From Terriglobia bacterium (GTDB lineage Bacteria > Acidobacteriota > Terriglobia > UBA7540), in contig JAIQGB010000004.1 in NCBI GenBank assembly GCA_020072905.1, positions 1 through 27,745 on the forward strand: a DNA stretch of 27,745 nt, read 5' to 3'. A program made the translations under genes and the position numbers. The first letter of the stretch is position 1, and the number at the start of each line of letters is the position of its first letter. This document shows, piece by piece, positions 19,604 through 27,019 of this stretch. Under the pieces are notes generated by a model. That model saw only the letters and a list, made by a program, of their open reading frames with translations. It did not search any database and was not told where the DNA came from.

Positions 19604-20764
19604 ATGCCCGGAATCATCAAGCAAAGACTCTTCACTCCCGGCCCCACTCCCCTGCTGATGGAGGCGCAGGCGCGGACGCTGACGGCTGCCAACGTTCACC
19701 ACAGGACGGAAGCGTTCCGCAAGATCCTGGCGGAGACGCTGGAGCTGCTGAAATACTATTTCAACACCAAGAACGATGTGCTGGTGTTTGCAAGCTCCGG
19801 CACAGGAGCCATGGAAGGCTCCGTCTCCAACCTTGTCTCGCCCGGCGAGCGCATCCTGGTGGGGACGGCGGGCAAGTTTGGCGAGCGCTGGCTGAGCTTG
19901 GCGCAGGCCTATGGAATTGAGGCAGTCAAGGTCGAATCGCCCTACGGCCACCCCGTCGATATCGAGGCGATGAAGCAGAAGCTGGCCCAGGAAGGCCCCT
20001 TCCGCGCCGTTTACATTCAGGCCACGGAGACTTCCACGGCCGTGATGAACGACGTGCAGGCGCTGGGTGAAGCCGTCAAGAATTACCCGGAGACGTGCTT
20101 GGTGGTCGACGCGATCACGGGACTCGGCACGACCGACCTGCGGCCTGACGAGTGGGGCCTCGACATCGTGATCGGCGGCTCGCAGAAGGCGGTGATGATT
20201 CCGCCCGGCCTCGCTTTCGTGAGCGTCAGCGAGAAGGCTTGGGGCCTGATCGCCAAAGCCAAGCTGCCGCGTTTCTATTTCGACTTCGCCAAGGAGCGGA
20301 AAAATCAAGCCAAGGGCGAGACGGCTTACACGCCGGCGACGACGCTGGTGATCAGCCTGCACGCGGCGCTCGAGTACATCAAGGAGATGGGGCGCGAGAA
20401 CCTCATCGCCAACGCGGCGCTACTGGCCTCGCTCGCGCGCGAAGCCGCCAAGGCGCTGGGCTTGAAACTGTTCGCCGCCAGCTCGCCCGCGAACGCGGTC
20501 ACCGCCGTTTGTGCGGCGGAGGGAATGGATTCCGGCGCGATCATCAAAGAACTGCGCAGCCGCTTCGGCGCCATCGTCGCCAACGGCCAGGGGAGCATGA
20601 AAGGCCAGATCTTTCGCCTCGCGCACCTGGGCTACTATGACGTGGCGGATCTGTTTGCCATAGTCGCAGCGTTGGAGATCGCTCTTGTCAAGCTGGGCCA
20701 GAAGGTCGAACTCGGCAAGGGTGTCCGAGCCGTCGAGGAAGCTTATCTGCGACTCGTCAGTTAG
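19604..20764 (+). CDS. Class V aminotransferase (alanine-glyoxylate / serine-pyruvate type)
   Basis: This 386-residue PLP enzyme of fold type I has TPGPTPLLMEAQ near the N-terminus (11-22), VHHRTEAFRKI, the SSGTGAMEG phosphate-binding turn (64-72), Asp169 in VVDAITGLG and the Schiff-base lysine in GGSQKAVMIPPG (Lys195). Length and motifs fit the alanine-glyoxylate / serine-pyruvate group. The serA gene begins 112 nt downstream on the same strand, so it probably supplies the transamination step of serine synthesis in place of SerC, or interconverts serine/glycine with hydroxypyruvate/glyoxylate. The first view is supported by context only. It has its own promoter and a possibly structured leader. 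Confidence 0.9.
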   Translation: MPGIIKQRLFTPGPTPLLMEAQARTLTAANVHHRTEAFRKILAETLELLKYYFNTKNDVLVFASSGTGAMEGSVSNLVSPGERILVGTAGKFGERWLSLAQAYGIEAVKVESPYGHPVDIEAMKQKLAQEGPFRAVYIQATETSTAVMNDVQALGEAVKNYPETCLVVDAITGLGTTDLRPDEWGLDIVIGGSQKAVMIPPGLAFVSVSEKAWGLIAKAKLPRFYFDFAKERKNQAKGETAYTPATTLVISLHAALEYIKEMGRENLIANAALLASLAREAAKALGLKLFAASSPANAVTAVCAAEGMDSGAIIKELRSRFGAIVANGQGSMKGQIFRLAHLGYYDVADLFAIVAALEIALVKLGQKVELGKGVRAVEEAYLRLVS

Positions 20765-20768
20765 CTTT

Positions 20769-20857
20769 GTGGGGGCGATGCTTCGATCGCCCTCGTTGGG
20801 CTTTGTAGGGGCGATGCTTGCATCGCCGTCGTCGGGCGGGGCAAGCCCCGCCCCTAC
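20769..20857. repeat. GTAGGGGC-family palindromic repeat between aminotransferase and serA
   Basis: Three 23-24 nt units follow the aminotransferase stop by 4 nt: GTGGGGGCGATGCTTCGATC-type (20769-20792), GTAGGGGCGATGCTTGCATC-type (20805-20827, with an inner GGCGATGC-TT-GCATCGCC hairpin) and an inverted unit ending GCCCCGCCCCTAC (20834-20857). The last is the reverse complement of the left arm of the copy at 3665, so the units are modular and shuffled between loci. Confidence 0.85.
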
Positions 20858-20876
20858 GATAGTGAAGAGTGCCCTC

Positions 20877-22460
20877 ATGAAAATCCTGGTTGCTGATAAC
20901 GTTTCGGAACGCGCTCTCGAAGTGCTCAAGAGCGAGCCATCGTTCGAAGTCGTCTTCTTGCCCGCAAAAGCTGGGGCGTCCGTCACCGACGAGATCAAAG
21001 ACGCCGACGCGCTGGTGGTGCGCAGCGCCACGAAGGTCACGGCGCAATTGCTCGAGCACGCAACCCGGCTGCGCGCCATCGGTCGCGCGGGCGTGGGCGT
21101 CGATAACGTGGACCTCGACGCGGCCACGAAAAAAGGCATCGTGGTGATGAACACTCCCGGCGGCAACGCCGTCGCTGTGGCGGAGCACGCCTTGGCGCTG
21201 ATTCTGGCGATGGTGCGTCGCCTCCCGCAGGCCGACGGCGCGCTGAAACAGGGGAAGTGGGAGAAGAAGAAACTGATCGGCACGGAGCTGCGCTCAAAAA
21301 CCCTCGGCCTGATCGGCCTCGGGAAGATCGGCATGGAAGTGGCCCGGTTGGCGCAGGCGTTTCAGATGGAGGTCGTCGCTTATGATCCTTACGTTTCCAC
21401 CATGCTGGCGCGCGAGCAGAACGTCCGCCTGGTCCCGCTGGAGGAATTGCTGAGGGCGAGTGACTTCATCAGCGTGCACGCCTCGGCGACGCCCGAGACC
21501 AAACACCTGCTGAATGCGTGGACACTCGCCATGGCGAAACCGGGCGTGCGCATCGTCAACTGCGCGCGCGGCGAACTGATCAACGAAGCGGACTTGCTCG
21601 CCGCGCTCGAGAGCGGCCAGGTGGCGGGCGCGGGGCTCGACGTCTTCGAGCAGGAGCCGCCCAAGGACTTCAAGCTGGTGGGCCATCCGAACGTCGTGGC
21701 CACGCCGCACATCGCCGGCTCGACGGAAGAGGCGCAGGAAATCGTCGGCATCCGCATCGCCGAGCAGGTGCGTGATTACCTCTTGCAAGGAGTGGCGCGC
21801 AACGCCGTGAACATGCCTTCGATTTCCGCCGAGGAGTACAAGAAGCTCCAGCCCTACCTCGAGCTGGGCGAAAAACTGGGCAGCTTCGTGGCCCAAATCG
21901 CCGGCGGGCGGCTGGAAGAAATCCGCATCAGCTATGACGGCGGGCTGGCGCAAATGAACACGCACCTCGTTAAGAACGCGGTGCTCAAGGGGATTCTGAG
22001 CCGCATGCTCTCCGAGCCCGCCAACCTGGTCAACGCCGGCGCGATCGCCCAGGCGCGCGGCATCGAGGTGCTGGAACTCTCCAGCGTCCGTCGCGCGGCT
22101 TACACGAACTCGCTGGGCATCTCGCTGCGCACCGAGAATGACTCCGCTTCGGCGCTGGGCATGGTGGGTCTGCGCGGCACGCTGCGTATCCTGGGCATCA
22201 ACGATATCGATATCGAAGCCCCGCTGCGCGGCGTCATCCTCTTCATCCGCAATCAGGATGTGCCGGGGGTCATCGGCCGCGTGGGGACGCTGCTCGGCGA
22301 CCACAAGATCAACATCGCCAACTTCGCCTTGGGCCGTAACCAGAAGGCTCAGGAAGCCCTCGGCCTCGTCAACGTGGATAACCACGTGCCGGACGCCGTG
22401 CTCGACGAAATCCGCGCCATCCCGGCCGTGGGATTCGCGCGGGTGGTCAGCATTGAGTGA
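20877..22460 (+). CDS. serA: D-3-phosphoglycerate dehydrogenase
   Basis: ATG 20877 (GAAGAG about 8 nt upstream) begins the normal MKILVADNVSE; longer in-frame extensions read through the repeat. The 527 residues match the long form with catalytic, ASB and C-terminal ACT domains. Key residues are the Rossmann GLGKIG (147-152), Asp170 for NAD, Arg231 (CARGE), Glu260 and catalytic His278 (TPHIAGST). The ACT domain (about 455-527) contains FIRNQDVPGVIGRVGTLLGD and normally gives serine feedback. The enzyme oxidises 3-phosphoglycerate to 3-phosphohydroxypyruvate, the first committed serine step, and pairs with the upstream aminotransferase. The last codons (SIE, TGA) lie in an ATTGAGTGAT repeat. 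Confidence 0.95.
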   Translation: MKILVADNVSERALEVLKSEPSFEVVFLPAKAGASVTDEIKDADALVVRSATKVTAQLLEHATRLRAIGRAGVGVDNVDLDAATKKGIVVMNTPGGNAVAVAEHALALILAMVRRLPQADGALKQGKWEKKKLIGTELRSKTLGLIGLGKIGMEVARLAQAFQMEVVAYDPYVSTMLAREQNVRLVPLEELLRASDFISVHASATPETKHLLNAWTLAMAKPGVRIVNCARGELINEADLLAALESGQVAGAGLDVFEQEPPKDFKLVGHPNVVATPHIAGSTEEAQEIVGIRIAEQVRDYLLQGVARNAVNMPSISAEEYKKLQPYLELGEKLGSFVAQIAGGRLEEIRISYDGGLAQMNTHLVKNAVLKGILSRMLSEPANLVNAGAIAQARGIEVLELSSVRRAAYTNSLGISLRTENDSASALGMVGLRGTLRILGINDIDIEAPLRGVILFIRNQDVPGVIGRVGTLLGDHKINIANFALGRNQKAQEALGLVNVDNHVPDAVLDEIRAIPAVGFARVVSIE

Positions 22461-22550
22461 TGGAGAGATTGAGTGATCGGGCCATCGGGCCATTGAGCGA
22501 TTTCTGAGCGGCGTCAATGACCCGATGACTCAATCACCCGATGACTCAAT
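22452..22550. repeat. ATTGAGTGATCGGG degenerate inverted repeat
   Basis: Left half: ATTGAGTGAT at 22452-22461 and 22468-22477, then CGGGCCATCGGGCCATTGAG. Right half (about 22512-22550), read on the minus strand, is ATTGAGTCATCGGGTGATTG followed by AGTCATCGGGTCATTGACG. The halves are inverted around a short centre. The left end supplies the last codons and TGA of serA, the right end the ATG of the next gene. Confidence 0.8.
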
Positions 22551-23011
22551 TCAAAATCTGGGTTTTTAAGATCAATACGAAGCGCGGCTGGGAGTTTGAC
22601 GAGTATTTCCGCTCGCGGACGCGCGGGGTCTACGAGCTCGGCGACGAGGGCTGGATTCGCAGCGCCTCGAGCCTGAGATATCTCCGTGAGGAAGTGAAGC
22701 GCGGCGACCTTTTCCTCTGCTACGAGGTGGACCGCAAGCGTGTTGTGGGCCTCGCGCGCGCGGCCTCCGACGGCCGAGACGTGGGCCTGGGCTCGCTGCT
22801 GGATTTCTGCCCGCCGCGTGAAGCCGTGCGCTTCCAGAATCCTCTCACCCGCCGCCCCGACCTCGATCACATCCTCGCCTTCAGCCCGCACCGCGGGCGC
22901 GGAACCGTGCAGAAAATCGACCTCGATGAATTTTCCCGCCTGAAGCGTATAATCCTCCGGAAAAATCCCGAGCAGGCTGAGGCGCTCCGGCGCCTCATGG
23001 ATCCCCGGTAG
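22541..23011 (+). CDS. EVE/PUA-like domain protein (tentative)
   Basis: This 156-residue protein begins MTQFKIWVFKINTKRGWEFD. The early KIWVFK strand, the GDLFLCYEVDRKRVVGLARA segment and the compact alpha/beta length recall EVE/PUA-like domains, which bind modified bases in nucleic acids; the match is by pattern only. The start codon and first codons (ATG ACT CAA TTC) come from the repeat unit ATGACTCAAT, and no SD is evident upstream. The TAG stop (23009-23011) is inside another repeat (GTAGGGGC). It lies 80 nt after serA and is probably expressed by read-through. The coding part itself looks like an ordinary conserved gene. Confidence 0.6.
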   Translation: MTQFKIWVFKINTKRGWEFDEYFRSRTRGVYELGDEGWIRSASSLRYLREEVKRGDLFLCYEVDRKRVVGLARAASDGRDVGLGSLLDFCPPREAVRFQNPLTRRPDLDHILAFSPHRGRGTVQKIDLDEFSRLKRIILRKNPEQAEALRRLMDPR

Positions 23012-23052
23012 GGGCGGGTCGCGGCGGGAACGGGCCGGGGAACCGCCCCTGC
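23008..23052. repeat. GTAGGGGC-family repeat copy overlapping a stop codon
   Basis: GTAGGGGCGG (23008-23017) is inverted as CCGCCCCTGC (23043-23052) with one mismatch. The TAG of the left end is the stop of the EVE-like gene; the right end is 22 nt before the next ATG. Confidence 0.7.
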
Positions 23053-23074
23053 GATACTCAGTGGGAGGTCAATC

Positions 23075-23437
23075 ATGAAACGCTTCCTGGCAGGACTCGT
23101 CGTGGGACTCTCGGTGTCGGGCCTGACGCTGCTCGCCCAGCATTTGGCCAGCGAAAACATCGTGCAGCCGCAGCCGATCTTCGAAAACCAGAGGGTGAAG
23201 GTGCAACGCTGGGTGTTGAAGCCCGGCGAAGGGACGCCGCTGCACGCTCACACGCTGGATCACATTTCCGTTGTCTTGCAAGGCTCTGCCGTAAAAGATA
23301 TGGGTACGGACGGGTCTTCCAAAACCGTCAAGGAACAGGCTGGCCAGGTCGCGTATGTGCCCGGCACCGGGCGAACGCATTCGTTTGCCAACGTCGGCTC
23401 GACGACGCTGGAGTCGATATCCATTGAGTTGAAATGA
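23075..23437 (+). CDS. Secreted cupin-domain protein
   Basis: This 120-residue protein has a signal peptide (MKRFLAGLVVGLSVSGLTLLA, cleavage near residue 21) and a small cupin barrel: VQRWVLKPGEGTPLHAHTLD (His motif HAHTLDH), ISVVLQGSAV, AGQVAYVPGTGRTHSFANVG with the second-motif His, and ESISIELK. GGGAGG lies about 8 nt before the ATG. The metal ligands look intact, so it may be an enzyme or a ligand-binding protein of the periplasm. It is unrelated in detail to the cupin at 9895. There is no operon partner other than the flanking repeat-bounded genes. Confidence 0.8.
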   Translation: MKRFLAGLVVGLSVSGLTLLAQHLASENIVQPQPIFENQRVKVQRWVLKPGEGTPLHAHTLDHISVVLQGSAVKDMGTDGSSKTVKEQAGQVAYVPGTGRTHSFANVGSTTLESISIELK

Positions 23438-23450
23438 CATTGAGGAGGTA

Positions 23451-23531
23451 AATGGTGAATTATGAATAGTGAATTGTGAATGGCGAAAGAGCATTTCGTG
23501 ATCGGTAATTCACCATTCAGAATCCACTATT
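23451..23531. repeat. AT-rich GTGAATTATGAATAGTGAAT inverted repeat
   Basis: AATGGTGAATTATGAATAGT (23451-23470) with following GTGAATTGTGAATGG units is inverted, imperfectly, as AATTCACCATTCAGAATCCA plus CTATT (23507-23531). The base composition contrasts with the GC-rich surroundings. It ends 4 nt before the ATG of the purine permease and leaves that gene without a recognisable SD. Confidence 0.8.
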
Positions 23532-23535
23532 TTCA

Positions 23536-24894
23536 ATGCGCCTCGCTGATTTCTTCCATCTCGAGGAAAACGGCACGACGGTCCGTCGCGAAGTGACCGG
23601 CGGCGTGACGACCTACCTCGCCATGTCGTACATCATCTTTGTGCAGCCGGGCGTGCTCGCGCAGGCGGGAATGGATTTCCGCTCCGTCCTGTATGCTACC
23701 TGCCTCTCGGCGGCCCTGGCGACCTTTCTGATGGGCCTGCTCGCCAACTACCCGGTGGCGCTGGCGCCAGGCATGGGCGAGAACTTTTTCTTCGTCTTCA
23801 CGCTTTGCGGGACCGCCCCACTGGGTTTCGGTCTGACGTGGCAACAGGCGCTCGCGGCGGTCCTTGTCGCCGGCGTGTTCTTCATTCTGCTCACCCTCTC
23901 GGGAATCCGCTCGAAGATCATCGACTCCATTCCCAACTCTCTCAAGGTGGGAATCGCTGCGGGGATCGGGCTCTTCATTACGCTCATCGGGCTCGAGTAC
24001 GGCAACCTGATCGTTTCCAGCCCCGCAACGCTGGTGCGCCTGGGCGACTTCCGCAACCCCGTGGCGCTGGTGAGCGTGCTGGGCCTGCTGGTGATGATCG
24101 TCTTGCTGGCTTATCGGGTGCGCGGCGCGGTGCTGATCGGCATCGCGGCGACGACCGCCATTGCCGCTGGTTTCGGCCTGGTGCATTATCGGGGCATCTT
24201 TACGACCGCGATCCACCTGGCGCCGACCTTCTGGAAATTTGATTTGCGCGGCTTGATGGGCGTGCACCCCGCAACGCTCGGGGCGGCGATTTTCGTGCTG
24301 CTCTACCTGGCGCTGTTTGATACGGTCGGAACGCTCGTTGGCGTCGGCCAGCAGGCGAGCCTGCTGCGCGAGGGGAAGCTGCCGCGCTCAGGGCAGGCGC
24401 TCTTCGCCGACGCGGTGGGGACGACGATGGGCGCCGCGCTCGGCACGTCCACCATCACCTGCTACATCGAATCGGCCGCGGGCGTTTCCGACGGCGCGCG
24501 CACGGGCCTCGCCAACATGGTGACCGGCGCGCTGCTGCTGGCCTCGATGCTCTTCAGCCCGCTGGCTTCCATGATCGGCGGCGGAGTCCCCGTGGGAACG
24601 GACGCTGCGGGAAATCCGATTCTTCGTTATCCCACGCTCGCGCCAGCGCTCATCGTGGTGGGCGCGATGATGCTCAAGGTCGTCAGAGAACTCCAGTGGG
24701 AGGATCCCACCGAATACCTGCCCGCATTTCTCACCATCGTCGGCATTCCTCTGACCTTCAGCATCGCCTCCGGAATCGCTTTTGGGTTCATCTCCTATGC
24801 GGTCGGCAAAGTCGCGACGGGGCGCTGGCGCGAATGCCCGGCGCTCACCTATCTCTTCGCCGCGCTCTTTGTGGTGCAGTTTCTGGTGGTGTGA
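23536..24894 (+). CDS. NCS2-family purine permease (AzgA-like)
   Basis: This 452-residue protein has about 12-14 TM helices and the AzgA-type opening FFHLEENGTTVRREVTGGVT and TYLAMSYIIFVQP. It also carries the family blocks VALAPGMGENFFFVF (35-40 residues later), SLKVGIAAGIGLFITLIGLE, LALFDTVGTLVGVGQQA and GTSTITCYIESAAGVSDGAR. AzgA-group members import adenine, guanine or hypoxanthine by proton symport. This fits the nucleoside hydrolase elsewhere in the window, but the two loci are 19 kb apart. The N-terminus matches the family exactly, so the start is right even though an AT-rich repeat fills the place where the SD should be. The stop is followed 10 nt later by a palindrome. Confidence 0.9.
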   Translation: MRLADFFHLEENGTTVRREVTGGVTTYLAMSYIIFVQPGVLAQAGMDFRSVLYATCLSAALATFLMGLLANYPVALAPGMGENFFFVFTLCGTAPLGFGLTWQQALAAVLVAGVFFILLTLSGIRSKIIDSIPNSLKVGIAAGIGLFITLIGLEYGNLIVSSPATLVRLGDFRNPVALVSVLGLLVMIVLLAYRVRGAVLIGIAATTAIAAGFGLVHYRGIFTTAIHLAPTFWKFDLRGLMGVHPATLGAAIFVLLYLALFDTVGTLVGVGQQASLLREGKLPRSGQALFADAVGTTMGAALGTSTITCYIESAAGVSDGARTGLANMVTGALLLASMLFSPLASMIGGGVPVGTDAAGNPILRYPTLAPALIVVGAMMLKVVRELQWEDPTEYLPAFLTIVGIPLTFSIASGIAFGFISYAVGKVATGRWRECPALTYLFAALFVVQFLVV

Positions 24895-24904
24895 CAGGAG
24901 AGTC

Positions 24905-24932
24905 GTAGGGGCGATTCGCGAATCGCCCCCAC
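24905..24932. repeat. GTAGGGGC-family palindrome between convergent genes
   Basis: A near-perfect palindrome, GTAGGGGCGATTCG followed by CGAATCGCCCCCAC, with one mismatch in 28 nt. It lies between the purine permease stop (24894) and the PDZ gene stop (24960) and could act as a bidirectional transcription end or mRNA 3'-stabiliser. Confidence 0.8.
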
Positions 24933-24959
24933 CGGGCGCAGTGAGTCGGAACGGAGACG

Positions 24960-26111
24960 CTACACGACTCCGCTCTGGACTTTCAGGCCTTCCAGTCCAC
25001 GCTTGATTTCTTTCTCGAGTTCCTGAGGCAGTTCTTCGTGGAGGGGCTGCATCTCCTGCTGCAGTTCCTCCTGCTGGTCCTGCAAATCCTGCTGCTGGTC
25101 TTCCAATTCCTGGGCTTGTTCCGCCTGCTCGCGGGCTTGGACCTGGGCATCAGCGGCCAGATCTTCTATTCCTTCCAGATCAATCAGCGGCTCGGCCAAG
25201 GCAAGTCGCCGCGGCCCCAAGTTCTGGGCCGGGTCGAGCTCGACGGTCAGCGTCTGCTCGTGTTTGTCTCGGACGATGGTAAGCGCGAGCTTGCGTTTCT
25301 CTTTCTGATCGGCGTTTCCGTCCAGGGCGCGGCGGAGCGCGCCGACGGTGGAGACTTCCTTGCCGTCCGCGGCCACGATGACGTCCCCCGCCTTGACCCC
25401 GGCTTTTTCGGCGGCGCTGCCCACCACGACTTCGCGCACCAGGATGCCCTTGCCCTGCTTCACGCCGAAGTACTGCGCCAGTTGCGCAGTCAGTTCATCA
25501 CCGGAGATCCCCAGGCGCGCTCCACGCTGCATCCAGACGAAATTGAAGTCGGGCACGCGGACTTCCGGCATGGGATGCGGTACGCGCACATTGAAGGTTC
25601 CCGGAGGCCCCGGCGCTTGAAAGTAAGCCATGTCGTGGTCCTCGGGCTCGGCGAGCTTCGCAGTAAGCGTCTTCGTCTCGCCGCCACGGCGCACCACGAT
25701 GGCGACGTCGCGGCCCGGAGGGGTCTCCCGGACCAGCCGGCGAAGCGGCATCGCGCTGCGGGCCTTCTCCCCGGCGAACTCGACGATAATGTCATCCTTG
25801 GCGAGACCCGCCTTGGCCGCGGGGCTGTCTTCGTGCACTTCCTTCACCTGGACGCCGTACTCGCCGGAAAGTTTCAGCTCCGTCGCCTTCTCCTCGCTGA
25901 TGTCACTTAGCGTCACTCCCAGCCACGCTCCGCCCCCATCGAAGTTGAACCGGAATTGTTTCTCGATCCGCTGATTTGGTCCAGCCAGGACGAACGCTTC
26001 GCCTTCTTCTCGATGCTTCTGATTTTCGGTGTCCTGCGCGCGCGTCTGGGCGACGGCCACGGCGGCGGCAGCCAGCAGCGCGGTAATCAGAACAGCGTTT
26101 CGAGCTTTCAT
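24960..26111 (-). CDS. Secreted protein with two PDZ domains and Gln-rich coiled coil
   Basis: ATG 26111 is preferred: GGGAGGG lies 5 nt upstream and the signal peptide (MKARNAVLITALLAAAAVAVA) starts there. The 383-residue protein contains PDZ 1 (about 55-155; GAWLGVTLSDISE, SPAAKAGLAKDDIIVEFAG), a Pro-rich link, PDZ 2 (about 190-285; ARLGISGDELTAQLAQYFGV, AAEKAGVKAGDVIVAADGKE) and a C-terminal acidic Gln/Glu coiled coil (QAEQAQELEDQQQDLQDQQ). No protease domain is present, unlike DegP. It probably acts as a periplasmic scaffold or substrate-binding protein. It is the last gene of an operon with two DUF4097 proteins, 41 nt upstream. Confidence 0.85.
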   Translation of the reverse strand: MKARNAVLITALLAAAAVAVAQTRAQDTENQKHREEGEAFVLAGPNQRIEKQFRFNFDGGGAWLGVTLSDISEEKATELKLSGEYGVQVKEVHEDSPAAKAGLAKDDIIVEFAGEKARSAMPLRRLVRETPPGRDVAIVVRRGGETKTLTAKLAEPEDHDMAYFQAPGPPGTFNVRVPHPMPEVRVPDFNFVWMQRGARLGISGDELTAQLAQYFGVKQGKGILVREVVVGSAAEKAGVKAGDVIVAADGKEVSTVGALRRALDGNADQKEKRKLALTIVRDKHEQTLTVELDPAQNLGPRRLALAEPLIDLEGIEDLAADAQVQAREQAEQAQELEDQQQDLQDQQEELQQEMQPLHEELPQELEKEIKRGLEGLKVQSGVV

Positions 26112-26152
26112 GGGTTCCCTCCCGATTCTTATGTTTTCCGGCGGCCAGTTCC

Positions 26153-26983
26153 TCACAGCAATTCTTCATTCTCGGTAACGCGGATGTCTCCCCGGATCGT
26201 TCGCAGGCGGACGATGGTTCCCCCGCGGCCCAGGCGCGTTCTCCACGTGGTGTCGCCGGGCACGTCGCTGACGGTAAATGTGTAACGGCTGTCCACGTGG
26301 CCGGCGACCGTACTCAACTGCAGATCGGCGTTGGCTCCCGACGGCAGGCTGAGGAGAAGGTGTCCATTGACCGTGTCGAGATCGACCGGGCCCGAGGAGT
26401 CAGGCAGGGCCCGCAGGGAGACGGCAATGTTCCCGTTGATGGCGCGCGCCACGACGCTGCCGCTCACCTCGAGCTGCTCGATGTTGCCGTTGAGCGTTCG
26501 CGCGTCCACGCTGCCCTCGATCTGCTTCACCTTGATGCTGCCGTCCACGGTACGCAGGCGTTCCAACCGGACCTGGCGCGGCACGCGCAGGCGAAAATCC
26601 ACGCGCACCGGGTCGGCGGACTGGCCCGGGTAGACGGTGCGCAGCACCAGGCGCCGATCGTGCGACTCCACGTCGATGTGGACGTCGTCGGGATTCGCTT
26701 CCGGCCCTCCCGGCTTCTTGATGACCGCCACCTGAACCTCCGCGCGGTCCCAGCCCTCGATCTCGATGTCGCCCTGGACGTTTTCGACGACGACGCTTCC
26801 CGCCGGCATCAGCGGGTAGCTCGCCACCCACAGACGAGCTTCCGGGGCTCCACCGCCGGCCCCGCCCAGCCGCAGAGACCTTCCGGCGGGGTCATCCTGC
26901 ACCAGGCAACGGTTTGCCTGGACATCCGGTGCAACCAGTCCCACGAGGCCCACTGCCATGACTGCCAGACCGATTCGCTTCAC
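26153..26983 (-). CDS. DUF4097-family beta-solenoid envelope protein 1
   Basis: This 276-residue protein has a signal peptide (MKRIGLAVMAVGLVGLVAPD, cleaved near 23). It is followed by DUF4097-type repeats of about 20 residues: GSVVVENVQGDIEIEGWDRA, LERLRTVDGSIKVKQIEGS, ARTLNGNIEQLEVSGSV, ARAINGNIAVSLRALP, LDTVNGHLLLSLPSGA and RLRTIRGDIRVTENEEL. This is the regular strand-turn pattern of a right-handed beta-helix. Function is unknown; such proteins often sit downstream of ECF sigma and anti-sigma genes, which would be outside this window. It lies 36 nt after the next DUF4097 gene and 41 nt before the PDZ gene on the same strand, so they are co-transcribed. Confidence 0.8.
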   Translation of the reverse strand: MKRIGLAVMAVGLVGLVAPDVQANRCLVQDDPAGRSLRLGGAGGGAPEARLWVASYPLMPAGSVVVENVQGDIEIEGWDRAEVQVAVIKKPGGPEANPDDVHIDVESHDRRLVLRTVYPGQSADPVRVDFRLRVPRQVRLERLRTVDGSIKVKQIEGSVDARTLNGNIEQLEVSGSVVARAINGNIAVSLRALPDSSGPVDLDTVNGHLLLSLPSGANADLQLSTVAGHVDSRYTFTVSDVPGDTTWRTRLGRGGTIVRLRTIRGDIRVTENEELL

Positions 26984-27019
26984 GTCTCTCCTCCCCGGCT
27001 GATTCTGTCCAACGCGTTT

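Noticed and set aside
22452..22550. CRISPR-like array
   Set aside because: Units are short, degenerate and inverted, without regular spacers or cas genes.
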